Assembly: GCF_042676065.1 (NCBI RefSeq)
Contig: NZ_JBHTJO010000001.1
Span: forward strand, 2,666,001-2,730,000
Reading direction: 5' to 3'
Origin: Methyloligella solikamskensis
Lineage (GTDB): Bacteria > Pseudomonadota > Alphaproteobacteria > Rhizobiales > Methyloligellaceae
DNA length: 64,000 nucleotides
Shown: piece by piece, positions 42,196-51,188 of the stretch
Numbering within the stretch: position 1 is the stretch's first letter
Layout of the letters: every line of letters begins with the position of its first letter
The notes under the pieces: model-generated
Database searches by the model: none
Seen by the model: the letters and a program-made list of their open reading frames with translations, nothing else
What the model was told of the DNA's origin: nothing
Translations under genes and position numbers: made by a program

Positions 42196-44004
42196 ATGAA
42201 GCGTCTGAACAGCTTGGCGCTGCTGGCTGCCGGCATCGCCGCCGGTCTTGGCGGCAGTTTGCTCTATTCCGGGTATTGGCCCGAACCGAAGCCCGCCACC
42301 GCGGCGGAGCAGCACGATCACGGTGAGGCTCCGCCCGAAGCGGCCGGTCACGACCATGCCGATCACGATGCCGCCGACGGCGAGCATTCCGGTCACGACC
42401 ATACGGGCCACGGCTCCGATCACGATCAAGCCGAGAACGGCGAGAACGGCCGTGAGGTCCTCTATTACCGTGACCCTATGGGTTCGCCGGACACCTCCCC
42501 CGTGCCCAAGAAGGATTCCATGGGCATGGATTACATCCCCGTCTATGCCGATGAGGGCGACGAAAAACCGGATGACGCCGGGCATGATCATCAAGGCGAG
42601 GACGGTCAGGCCGGGATGGATCACGATGCCGAAGGCCACAAGGCCGACGAGCATTCCGGGATGGATCACGATTCCATGGACCATGGGTCCATGAGCGGCG
42701 AGTCCATGGACAGCGATGCCATGGACCACGACTCCATGGGCGGCGATGCCATGGATCACGAGGATTACAATCACGGCGAGGCGAGCGACGAGAAAGGAAA
42801 AGGCGAGGCGAGCAGCGACGCCGACGGCGAGCGGGAGATCCTTTATTACCGTAATCCCATGGGCCTGCCGGATACGTCCCCGGTGCCCAAGAAAGACTCC
42901 ATGGGGATGGACTACATCCCCGTCTATGCCGACGAGGCCGAAGGCGGCGACACGGTCAAGGTCAGCCTCGACAAGATCCAGCGGAGCGGCGTGAAGACCG
43001 AGAAAGTCGGCCGCAAGGCCCTCTCCCGTGAGGTGCGCGGCGTCGGCACGGTCGAGCATGACGAGTCGACCATCTCCGTCGTCACCGTCCGTTCCGATGG
43101 CTATATCGAAGATCTGTTCGTCGACCGCATGGGGCAGCATGTCGAGGCCGGCGAACCGATGTTCCGGTTCTACAGCTCGCAGATCCAACTGGCGCAAGTC
43201 GACCTGCTGGTGTCGTTGCGCAGCAGAAGCCGCACGGGCTCCGACCGCGAGGTCGAAGGCGCTATCCAGAAGCTGCGCAATCTCGACGTGCCCCAGAGCC
43301 GCATCGAAGAGGTTATCGAGACGAAGAAGAACCCGAGAACCCTCGATTGGCCGGCGCCCGCAACCGGTCACGTGATGAGCAAGGATGTCCTGAAAGGGCA
43401 ATTCGTCGAGGCGGGCGAGGAGTTGTTCCGCATCGCCAATACCGACCATGTCTGGGTCATTGCCGAGGTCGCCGAAGCCGATATCGGGGAGGTCGCCGTA
43501 GGCGCGCCGGCCACCGTGACCCTGCGCGCGTTCCCCAACAAGCCCCACGAAGGCAAGGTCACCTTCGTCTATCCGCACATGACGAACATGCAGACGCGGA
43601 CCGTTCCCGTCCGCATCGAGTTGCCCAACCCGGACGGCGATATGCGGCCTGGCATGTATGCCGACGTGGTCTTTCATCGCGGTGCTGAGGCACCCGACGT
43701 CGTTGCCGTGCCGGACGATGCCGTGATCGACAGCGGCGCCCGCACGGTGGTGCTGATCGCCAAGGGCGGGGGCCGCTTCCAGCCCCGTGAAGTGAAATTG
43801 GGCCGCCGGGGTCAGAACTATGTCGAGATCCTGGAAGGCGTCTCGGAAGGCGAAGAGGTCGTGACCTCCGCCACCTTCCTCATCGACTCGGAGAGCAAGC
43901 TGAAGGCGGCGCTGCAGACCTTCGACCAGGACAAGCCCGTCGAGGGAATGGCCGGCGAGGGAATGGCTGATGAGGAAATGACCGAAGAGGGAATGACCCA
44001 ATGA
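42196..44004 (+). CDS. cusB: RND efflux periplasmic adaptor with two heavy-metal-binding domains (CusB-like)
   Basis: A 602-residue adaptor; typical CusB is near 400. After an N-terminal membrane anchor (residues 5-25) come a His-rich stretch (40-80), a first heavy-metal-binding module (89-118, core DPMGSPDTSPVPKKDSMGMD), a Met/Asp/His-rich linker with repeated MDHDS units (125-200), a second module (216-246), then the barrel-sandwich, hairpin and membrane-proximal domains (about 255-560). The C-terminus is again Met/Glu-rich. It links the CusA pump to an outer-membrane channel and hands metal to the pump. It overlaps cusA by ATGA. Confidence 0.94.
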   Translation: MKRLNSLALLAAGIAAGLGGSLLYSGYWPEPKPATAAEQHDHGEAPPEAAGHDHADHDAADGEHSGHDHTGHGSDHDQAENGENGREVLYYRDPMGSPDTSPVPKKDSMGMDYIPVYADEGDEKPDDAGHDHQGEDGQAGMDHDAEGHKADEHSGMDHDSMDHGSMSGESMDSDAMDHDSMGGDAMDHEDYNHGEASDEKGKGEASSDADGEREILYYRNPMGLPDTSPVPKKDSMGMDYIPVYADEAEGGDTVKVSLDKIQRSGVKTEKVGRKALSREVRGVGTVEHDESTISVVTVRSDGYIEDLFVDRMGQHVEAGEPMFRFYSSQIQLAQVDLLVSLRSRSRTGSDREVEGAIQKLRNLDVPQSRIEEVIETKKNPRTLDWPAPATGHVMSKDVLKGQFVEAGEELFRIANTDHVWVIAEVAEADIGEVAVGAPATVTLRAFPNKPHEGKVTFVYPHMTNMQTRTVPVRIELPNPDGDMRPGMYADVVFHRGAEAPDVVAVPDDAVIDSGARTVVLIAKGGGRFQPREVKLGRRGQNYVEILEGVSEGEEVVTSATFLIDSESKLKAALQTFDQDKPVEGMAGEGMADEEMTEEGMTQ

Positions 44005-47000
44005 TTGCCAGGATCATTCGCTGGTCGGCCCGCAACGTCTTTCTGGTCGGTCTCGGCACGATCTTCGTCACCTTCCTCGGCATCTACGCCGTCACCAAGG
44101 TGCCGCTGGACGCCATTCCGGATCTGTCCGACGTCCAGGTGATCGTGTTCACCGAATATCCGGGCCAGGCGCCGCAGGTGGTGGAGGATCAGGTCACCTA
44201 TCCGCTCACCACGGCCATGCTCACCGTGCCCAAGGCCCGCGTGGTGCGCGGCTTCTCCTATTTCGGCGTCTCGTTCGTCTACGTGATCTTCGAGGAGGAC
44301 ACCGACATCTATTGGGCGCGCTCCCGCGTGCTGGAATATCTGAGCGCCGCCGCCCAGGACCTGCCTTCCGGCGTTACGCCGGAACTCGGCCCCGACGCGA
44401 CCGGTGTCGGCTGGGTTTATCAATACATCGTCCAGGGGGAACAGCAGAGCCTCGCCGAGCTGCGCACCTTGCAGGACTGGTATGTCCGGTTCGGACTGGC
44501 CAAGGCGCAAGGCGTCGCCGAGGTGGCGAGCGTCGGCGGCTTCGTGAAGCAGTACAGCGTGGTCGTCGATCCAAGACGACTGCAGGCTCTGAACATCCCG
44601 CTGGAGAAGATCCGCGAGGTCATCCGCGAGAGCAATATCGATGTGGGCGGCCGCACGGTGGAGATGGCCGAGCACGAATACATGGTGCGCGGCCGCGGCT
44701 ACATCAAAAACATGTCCGACCTCGAAGAGATCGTCGTGAAGAACGATTCCGGCGTGCCGGTCCTGCTCAAGGACGTGGCGCGCGTCGAGCTCGTGCCAGA
44801 GGAGCGCCGCGGTCTCACGGAGTTGAACGGCGAAGGCGAGGTCGTCTCCGGCATCGCCCTGCAGCGCTTCGGCGAGAACGCCCTGTCGGTCATCCAGAAT
44901 GCCAAGGAGCGCTTGGCCGAAGTCGCGCCCAGCCTGCCCGAGGGCGTCACCCTGGAGACCGTGTACGACCGCTCCGACCTGATCTACCGCGCCATCGATA
45001 ATCTGCGGAACACGCTCATCGAAGAGAGCATTATCGTCGCTCTGATCTGCGTCATCTTCCTGATGCATGCGCGCAGCGCGCTGGTGGCCATCATCACGCT
45101 GCCGCTCGGCGTGCTGATCGCCTATATCTGCATGTGGGGCTTGGGTCTGTCGTCGAACATCATGAGCCTCGGCGGCATCGCCATCGCCATCGGCGCCATG
45201 GTGGACGCCGCCATCGTCATGATCGAGAATGCGCTGAAGCATCTGGAGCGCGCGCCCGAAGGCAAGCCGCGCACTGAGGTGCTGATCGAGGCCGCGACGG
45301 AGGTCGGACCAGCGCTGTTCTTCAGCCTGCTCATCATCACCGTCTCCTTCCTGCCGATTTTCGCCCTCGAAGCCCAGGAAGGCCGGCTCTTCAAGCCGCT
45401 CGCCTACACCAAGACCTTCGCCATGGCGGCGGCCGCCCTCTTATCGGTGCTGGTGGTGCCTGCGCTCATGGTGATCTTCGTGCGCGGCAAGATTATTCCG
45501 GAGCGGAAGAACCCGGTGAACCGCTTCCTGATCTGGATCTACCGCCCGGTGATCGAATTCGCCTTGCGGTTCAAGGCCCTCGTGATCGTGGTGGCCATCG
45601 CCGTGCTCGCGGTCAGCCTATGGCCGGCCTCCAAGCTCGGCAGCGAGTTCATGCCCAATCTCAACGAAGGCACCCTGCTCTATATGCCCACCACCCTGCC
45701 CGGCATCTCGGTGACCGAGGCGGGCGAGCTGTTGCAGACCCAGAACAAGATCATCAAGACCTTCCCGGAGGTGGACTCCGTCTGGGGCAAGGCGGGGCGC
45801 GCCTCCACGGCGACCGACCCCGCGCCCATGGAGATGTTCGAGACGGTCATCAATCTCAAGCCGGAGAGCGAATGGCGCGACGGGATGACCCTCGACGGGC
45901 TCATCTCCGAGATGGATGACTCCCTGCAGTTCCCCGGCGTCTCCAACGCCTGGACCATGCCCATCAAGGCCCGCATCGACATGCTGTCCACGGGCATCCG
46001 CACACCGGTCGGCGTCAAGGTCTTCGGCACAGATCTCGGCGAGATGGAACGTCTTGCGCGGGAGATCGAAGCCGCTATCCGCACCGTGCCCGGCACCACG
46101 AGCGCCTATGCCGAGCGCGCCATCGGCGGCTACTACATCAACATCGACCCCGACCGCAGCCGGCTTGCCCGCTACGGTCTGATGGTCGGCGACGTGCAGG
46201 ACGTGATCGCCACGGCGCTGGGTGCCCAGCCGGTGACCTCCACCGTGGAGGGCCGCGAACGCTACAACGTCGCGGTCCGCTATCCGCGAAACTACCGCAA
46301 CGATCCCACGGCCATCGCGAACCAGGTGCTGATCCCAACACCGGCGGGCGGCACCGTGCCGCTGGGCGAAGTCGCCAAGGTGAGCTTGTCTCAGGGGCCG
46401 ACCATGATCCGCACCGAGGATGCTCAGCTCGCGCTCTATATCTTCGTGGATTTCCGGGACCGCGACATCGGTAGCTTCGTGGCGGATGCGCAGAAAGCCG
46501 TGTCCGAGCAGGTCGATTTTCCCCTCGGCTATTACGTCTCTTGGAGCGGGCAATACGAATACATGCAGCGCGCCAAGCAGCGGCTTCAGATCGTCGTGCC
46601 GCTCACGCTCCTGATCATCTTCCTGCTGCTCTATCTGAACTTTCGACGGCTCACCGAGACCCTTATCGTCATGCTGTCGGTGCCCTTCGCCCTGGTCGGC
46701 GGTTTCTGGCTGATGTGGTGGCTCGGCTTCAACCTCTCCGTCGCCGTCGTTGTGGGCTTCATCGCGCTGGCCGGCGTCGCGGCGGAGACCGGCGTGGTGA
46801 TGCTGATCTATCTCGACAGTGCCCTGAAGGAGCTGAAGGCGAAACGGGAGCAAGAGGGCGAGCCTTTCACGATGGGAGACCTCTACGCCGCCATCGAGAC
46901 CGGCGCGGTCGATCGTGTCCGGCCGAAGATCATGACCGTGGCGGCCATCATGGCGGGACTCTTGCCCATCATGTGGAGCCACGGCACGGGCTCGGAGGTC

Positions 47001-47183
47001 ATGCAGCGGATCGCCGTGCCGATGATCGGCGGCATGGTCTCCTCCACCGTGCTGACCCTCGTGGTGATCCCGGTGATCTACGCGTTGGTCAAGGGCATCG
47101 GCCTACCGCGAACGGAGCCTCCTCAGGAGTCCGGGAAGCCCAGCCAGGGCTCCAGCTCCTCGAAGGCTTCGTCCATGGCGTAG
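44001..47183 (+). CDS. cusA: RND heavy-metal efflux pump, CusA-like (copper/silver class)
   Basis: A 1060-residue HME-RND pump with 12 transmembrane helices and two large periplasmic loops. The proton-relay Asp is in GGIAIAIGAMVDAAIVMIEN, the monovalent-metal form of the helix 4 motif. Met residues in the periplasmic cleft (NAWTMPIKARIDMLSTG) support Cu(I)/Ag(I). Start overlaps cusB. The last about 20 codons (from PQESGKPSQ) lie antisense to the phosphatase gene end, giving a 61-bp tail-to-tail overlap. No outer-membrane factor gene follows, so it must borrow one encoded elsewhere. Confidence 0.95.
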   Translation: MIARIIRWSARNVFLVGLGTIFVTFLGIYAVTKVPLDAIPDLSDVQVIVFTEYPGQAPQVVEDQVTYPLTTAMLTVPKARVVRGFSYFGVSFVYVIFEEDTDIYWARSRVLEYLSAAAQDLPSGVTPELGPDATGVGWVYQYIVQGEQQSLAELRTLQDWYVRFGLAKAQGVAEVASVGGFVKQYSVVVDPRRLQALNIPLEKIREVIRESNIDVGGRTVEMAEHEYMVRGRGYIKNMSDLEEIVVKNDSGVPVLLKDVARVELVPEERRGLTELNGEGEVVSGIALQRFGENALSVIQNAKERLAEVAPSLPEGVTLETVYDRSDLIYRAIDNLRNTLIEESIIVALICVIFLMHARSALVAIITLPLGVLIAYICMWGLGLSSNIMSLGGIAIAIGAMVDAAIVMIENALKHLERAPEGKPRTEVLIEAATEVGPALFFSLLIITVSFLPIFALEAQEGRLFKPLAYTKTFAMAAAALLSVLVVPALMVIFVRGKIIPERKNPVNRFLIWIYRPVIEFALRFKALVIVVAIAVLAVSLWPASKLGSEFMPNLNEGTLLYMPTTLPGISVTEAGELLQTQNKIIKTFPEVDSVWGKAGRASTATDPAPMEMFETVINLKPESEWRDGMTLDGLISEMDDSLQFPGVSNAWTMPIKARIDMLSTGIRTPVGVKVFGTDLGEMERLAREIEAAIRTVPGTTSAYAERAIGGYYINIDPDRSRLARYGLMVGDVQDVIATALGAQPVTSTVEGRERYNVAVRYPRNYRNDPTAIANQVLIPTPAGGTVPLGEVAKVSLSQGPTMIRTEDAQLALYIFVDFRDRDIGSFVADAQKAVSEQVDFPLGYYVSWSGQYEYMQRAKQRLQIVVPLTLLIIFLLLYLNFRRLTETLIVMLSVPFALVGGFWLMWWLGFNLSVAVVVGFIALAGVAAETGVVMLIYLDSALKELKAKREQEGEPFTMGDLYAAIETGAVDRVRPKIMTVAAIMAGLLPIMWSHGTGSEVMQRIAVPMIGGMVSSTVLTLVVIPVIYALVKGIGLPRTEPPQESGKPSQGSSSSKASSMA

Positions 47184-47716
47184 ACGCTAAGGAAGGGCAG
47201 CGGGACGTGGCCGTAGGTCGGGGAGAGTTGATCCTCGGCCTCTATCTCCCCGAGCTTTGCGATCGCCGCGACGTAAAGAGCCGCGGCGAGGCCGGAGCGG
47301 TCGGCGCCGGAGTGGCAATGGATGAGGAGCGGCTTCTCGGCCTTCTCCATCATGGAGATCAGCTCCGCCGCCTGCTCCTGGGACAGCCCACGCTTGGAAG
47401 ACATCCTGAAATTCAGATGGGTGATGCCGAGCCGTTCGGACGCTGCGACCTCCGCATCGTACCAACGCCTGCCGACATTCTTGCCGCGCAGATTGATGAT
47501 GGTCTTGATGCCATGGGCTTTCTGATACCGGGCGATATCCGCAGCACTCGGCTGGCCCGACCGGTAGAACTCGCCATCGATCACGCTGCGGAAATTGCCC
47601 GACAGTTCGAGCATCCCGAGATAGGCCCCGAGAAGGCCGATCATGACGAGGACTGCGATGCTCATCCTCCTCACCCGCAGGCGAAAAACCGACGTCGATC
47701 CTTTCAAATCTCCCAT
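47123..47716 (-). CDS. Membrane-anchored dual-specificity/tyrosine phosphatase-like protein
   Basis: A 197-residue protein. ATG 47716 starts a basic segment followed by one transmembrane helix (SIAVLVMIGLLGAYLGML). The catalytic domain includes DGEFYRSGQPSA, KTIINLRG and the P-loop HCHSGADRSG (Cys and Arg of the HCX5R motif present; the general-acid region is less clear). It resembles the SIW14/DSP group of phosphatases. It is the last gene of the adaptor-RND-DUF3240 operon and its end overlaps cusA by 61 bp. Substrate unknown; localisation at the inner membrane is inferred from the anchor. Confidence 0.8.
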   Translation of the reverse strand: MGDLKGSTSVFRLRVRRMSIAVLVMIGLLGAYLGMLELSGNFRSVIDGEFYRSGQPSAADIARYQKAHGIKTIINLRGKNVGRRWYDAEVAASERLGITHLNFRMSSKRGLSQEQAAELISMMEKAEKPLLIHCHSGADRSGLAAALYVAAIAKLGEIEAEDQLSPTYGHVPLPFLSVYAMDEAFEELEPWLGFPDS

Positions 47717-47751
47717 ACGCTGATACCCCCGAAACTTTAGCGCTCTGATGT

Positions 47752-48090
47752 CTATGAACTCTGTGCGGGCGGGTCGGCCGGCCGCATCTGGCCAAACCCG
47801 TCGACAGGTTCGGTCCAATAGGTCAAATGCGGGACGGCCCCCTTCGCCGCGATATCGTCCAGGAGATCGGCGGCGACCTTTCGGTCCAGGACAGCCACGA
47901 TCATGCTGCGCTTTACGCGACCGCGAACCCGTTCGCTGACCGTGGCATCGCCGAAACCGAAGCCATGGCCCTCGACCGTCCAGGTCGTGAAACCTGCGAG
48001 CGGCGGATCGAGGCTCAGCATCAATTCGGTGATGTGAGTGGCGCTGTCTGGCGGGCAGACGAATGTGAGCTTGCAAAGGGATTGGTCCAT
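47752..48090 (-). CDS. DUF3240 protein
   Basis: A 112-residue cytoplasmic protein with a GAGGGAA ribosome site ahead of ATG 48090. It has the ferredoxin-like, PII-resembling pattern of DUF3240 (KLTFVCPPDSATHITELML ... RGRVKRSMIVAVLDRKVAA). The gene starts 70 bp inside the 3' end of the RND pump gene, in another frame of the same strand. Family members are found almost only beside HME-RND systems, where a sensing or regulatory role is presumed but not established. Confidence 0.85.
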   Translation of the reverse strand: MDQSLCKLTFVCPPDSATHITELMLSLDPPLAGFTTWTVEGHGFGFGDATVSERVRGRVKRSMIVAVLDRKVAADLLDDIAAKGAVPHLTYWTEPVDGFGQMRPADPPAQSS

Positions 48091-51000
48091 ACGAGCGTTC
48101 CCTCGGATGTTTGTGATGAGGCTTTCGCGACGCCGAAGCGCCGGAACAGGATGGGCAGAAGGATGAGCGTGAGCGCGGTCGAGGTGACGAGCCCGCCGAT
48201 CACCACGATCGCCAGGGGCTTCTGGATCTCGGAACCCGGACCGGTGGCAAACAGGAGCGGCACGAGGCCGAACGCGGCGATGCTGGCCGTCATCATCACG
48301 GGCCGCAGCCGGCGCACCGCCCCTTCGAACACGACGTCACGGATCGCGAGCCCGTCCGCGAGCAGCTCGTTGAAGTGGCTCACGAGCACCAGACCGTTGA
48401 GCACGGCGATGCCGAGGAGCGCGATGAAGCCGACCGAAGCGGGGACGGACAGGTATTCGCCGAGCATCCACAAGGCGAGCATGCCGCCCACCATTGCGAA
48501 GGGCACGTTGGCGAGGATCAGCAGCGATTGCCGGATCGAGCGCAAGGTCGCGAACAGAACCCCGAAGATGAGAAGCAGCGCGATTGGAATCACGATGGAC
48601 AGGCGAGCGGCGGCTCGGCGCTGGTTCTCGAATTGGCCGCCCCAGACGAGCCGGTAGCCTTCAGGGAGCGGAACCTGCTCTGCGACGGCCTTCTGGGCCT
48701 CCTCGACGAAGCCGACCAGGTCGCGCCCCGTGACATAGGCTTGCACGACGGCGAAGCGCGACGCGTTCTCGCGGTTGATCTTGATCGGACCCGCGACACG
48801 CTCCAGGGAGGCAACATCGCCGACCCGCACCAGACCGCCGTCGCCGGCCGCGAACTGTGTCATGGCGAAGATGTTCGGGTCCTCCCGGACCGAGGGCATG
48901 CCGCGAATAACGATGTCCGTACGCCGGCCCGGCTCCGCGACGATTCCCGCCCTGGCGCCTTCGACGATGGAGCGCAGCTCATCCTGCAGGCGGGTGACGG
49001 AGAGGCCCGTACGTCCTGCCGTCAGCCGGTCCACGTCGATCTGCATGTAGTCGACGGTGTCATTGGCAACCGTGGACACCTCGGCGGCGCCGGGTACCTT
49101 GCGCAGGGTCGTCTGAATGTTTGCCGACAGCTCGGATAGGGTCTCCAGGTCGGGGCCGAAGATCTTGATGGCCAAATCACCCCGCGATCCGGTCAGCATC
49201 TCCGCGGTCCGCATCTCGATAGGCTGGGTGAAGGCGAACTCATAGCCGGGCAGGTCGGCCATGGCGGTGCGAAGCTGTTCGATCAGCCACGTCTTGTCGG
49301 GCACGCGCCATTCGTCCTTGGGCTTCAGGACCAGGAACATGTCCGTCTCGTTGAGCCCCATGGGATCGAGGCCCAGCTCGTCGGAGCCCACACGGGCAAC
49401 GATGCGCTCGACCTCGGGCACCTTATCCTTCAAGGCCCGCTCGATAAGCAGATCGCCGTCGATGCTCGCGTCCAGATTGATCGAAGGATACTTGGTGACC
49501 TGCATGATCACCGAGCCCTCATCCATGGTCGGCATGAAGGTCTTGCCGATGGCGCCATAAGCGATGACGAGCAGCACGAGGCCGGCCGCGGCGAACAGAT
49601 AGACCGGCAGCGGAAAGCGCAGGCAGCCCTTCAGCAGGACGCGGTAGCCGCGCGTCATCATGCGCATCAGCCACGGATCGGAGTGCGCGCCCGATTTGAG
49701 GACGAATGACGACAGCACCGGGATTAGCGTCAGGGAGAGGACCAGCGAACCGGCGAGCGCCATGATCATGGTCAGCGCCACGGGCCCGAACAGCTTGCCC
49801 TCCAGCCCCGTGAGCGAAAGGAGCGGCAGAAAGACCAGGCAGATGATGACGATGCCGGCGCTCACAGGCGTGGCGACCTCACTCGCGGCCCGATAGACCT
49901 CGTGGAGCTTCGGCACCTGCGCGCCCGGCTTGGCGTGCTGAAGGCGCTCGACGGTATTCTCCACCACGACCACCGCGGCATCGACGATGAGGCCGATGGC
50001 GATTGCCAAGCCGCCAAGGCTCATGAGATTGGCGGTCATGCCGAACCACCGCATCATGAGGAAGGTCACCAGCGCCGCGAAGGGCAGCGTGACGGCGACC
50101 ACGAAAGCGGCCCGGAGATTGCCGAGGAATAGCACAAGAAGAATGACGACCAGGATGGTCGCTTCCATGAGCGCCTTGCCCACGGTGCCGACCGCGCTGG
50201 AGATCAGGTCGGAGCGGTCGTAGAACATCTCGATCCGAACGCCCGGCGGGAAGCTCGGCTTAAGGTCTTCGAGCATCGACCGGACGGAATCGACGATTGC
50301 GCTGGCATCGGCACCGCGTAAGGACAGCACCAGCCCCTGTACGGCTTCGCCCTTGCCGTCCTCGGTTACGGCGCCGTAGCGCGTCAGGTTGCCGATCTTG
50401 ACCGATGCGACATCGCTGAGACGAAGCACGCGGTCACCATCCATCTTCAGGACGATCTGCTCCAAATCGCTGGGCGTGGTGATGGCGCCCTCGGACCGCA
50501 CGACGAGAGCCTTCTCGCCTTCGCTGAGCCGGCCAGCGCCGTCATTGCGGTTGCTTGCCTCGATGGCAGTCGCCAGATCGGAGACGCCAAGCCCGGCGGT
50601 GGCGAGGGCCGCGCTATTGGGGGTGACCTCGAAGGTGCGGACCATGCCACCTAGCGCATTCACATCCGCCACGCCCGGAATGGTCCGAAGCGCGGGCCGG
50701 ATGGTCCAGTCCAGGAGGCTCCGGCGCTCTTCCAAAGAGAGGTCGCCGCCTTCGATGGTGAACATGAAGACGTCTGAGAGCGGCGTGGATACGGGCGCGA
50801 GACCGCCGGTAACGCTCGCCGGCAGATCGCCGCGCACGCCGGCCAGCCGTTCCGCCACCTGCTGGCGGGCCCAATAGATGTCCGTGCCTTCCTCGAAATC
50901 GAGGGTGATGTCGGCTACGCCATATTTCGCTGCCGACCGCAGGATGGTCTGTCCGGGAATGCCGAGCAGCTCCATCTCGATGGGAGTGATGACGCGGGTC

Positions 51001-51185
51001 TCGACCTCCTCCGGCGTCATGCCGGGCGCTTTCAGGATCATCTTCACCTGAACGGGTGAGATATCCGGGAACGCATCGATGGGAATGGTGCGGAAGGCAT
51101 AGATACCCGCAGTCGCGACGAGCGCGTAGACCAACAGCATGAAGACCCGCTGGGTCAGAGAGAATTCGATCAGGCGGCTCAACAT
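48021..51185 (-). CDS. RND heavy-metal efflux pump, CzcA family
   Basis: A 1054-residue RND pump. The helix 4 motif GGLAIAIGLIVDAAVVVVEN contains the proton-relay Asp and differs from the CusA-like pump in this window. The methionine cluster of CusA's cleft is not evident (the matching region reads TGSRGDLAIKIFGPD), so a different metal or cation range is likely. It starts 3 bp after the adaptor stop. The final 23 codons overlap the DUF3240 start. Substrate cannot be fixed from sequence; divalent cations are possible. Confidence 0.93.
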   Translation of the reverse strand: MLSRLIEFSLTQRVFMLLVYALVATAGIYAFRTIPIDAFPDISPVQVKMILKAPGMTPEEVETRVITPIEMELLGIPGQTILRSAAKYGVADITLDFEEGTDIYWARQQVAERLAGVRGDLPASVTGGLAPVSTPLSDVFMFTIEGGDLSLEERRSLLDWTIRPALRTIPGVADVNALGGMVRTFEVTPNSAALATAGLGVSDLATAIEASNRNDGAGRLSEGEKALVVRSEGAITTPSDLEQIVLKMDGDRVLRLSDVASVKIGNLTRYGAVTEDGKGEAVQGLVLSLRGADASAIVDSVRSMLEDLKPSFPPGVRIEMFYDRSDLISSAVGTVGKALMEATILVVILLVLFLGNLRAAFVVAVTLPFAALVTFLMMRWFGMTANLMSLGGLAIAIGLIVDAAVVVVENTVERLQHAKPGAQVPKLHEVYRAASEVATPVSAGIVIICLVFLPLLSLTGLEGKLFGPVALTMIMALAGSLVLSLTLIPVLSSFVLKSGAHSDPWLMRMMTRGYRVLLKGCLRFPLPVYLFAAAGLVLLVIAYGAIGKTFMPTMDEGSVIMQVTKYPSINLDASIDGDLLIERALKDKVPEVERIVARVGSDELGLDPMGLNETDMFLVLKPKDEWRVPDKTWLIEQLRTAMADLPGYEFAFTQPIEMRTAEMLTGSRGDLAIKIFGPDLETLSELSANIQTTLRKVPGAAEVSTVANDTVDYMQIDVDRLTAGRTGLSVTRLQDELRSIVEGARAGIVAEPGRRTDIVIRGMPSVREDPNIFAMTQFAAGDGGLVRVGDVASLERVAGPIKINRENASRFAVVQAYVTGRDLVGFVEEAQKAVAEQVPLPEGYRLVWGGQFENQRRAAARLSIVIPIALLLIFGVLFATLRSIRQSLLILANVPFAMVGGMLALWMLGEYLSVPASVGFIALLGIAVLNGLVLVSHFNELLADGLAIRDVVFEGAVRRLRPVMMTASIAAFGLVPLLFATGPGSEIQKPLAIVVIGGLVTSTALTLILLPILFRRFGVAKASSQTSEGTLVWTNPFASSHSSARQTAPLTSPN

Positions 51186-51188
51186 CGC

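Noticed and set aside
42157..44001. 614-codon minus-strand frame antisense to cusB
   Set aside because: It is a shadow of the repeated His/Asp/Met codons of cusB and shows low-complexity His/Gly/Val repeats without any family motif.
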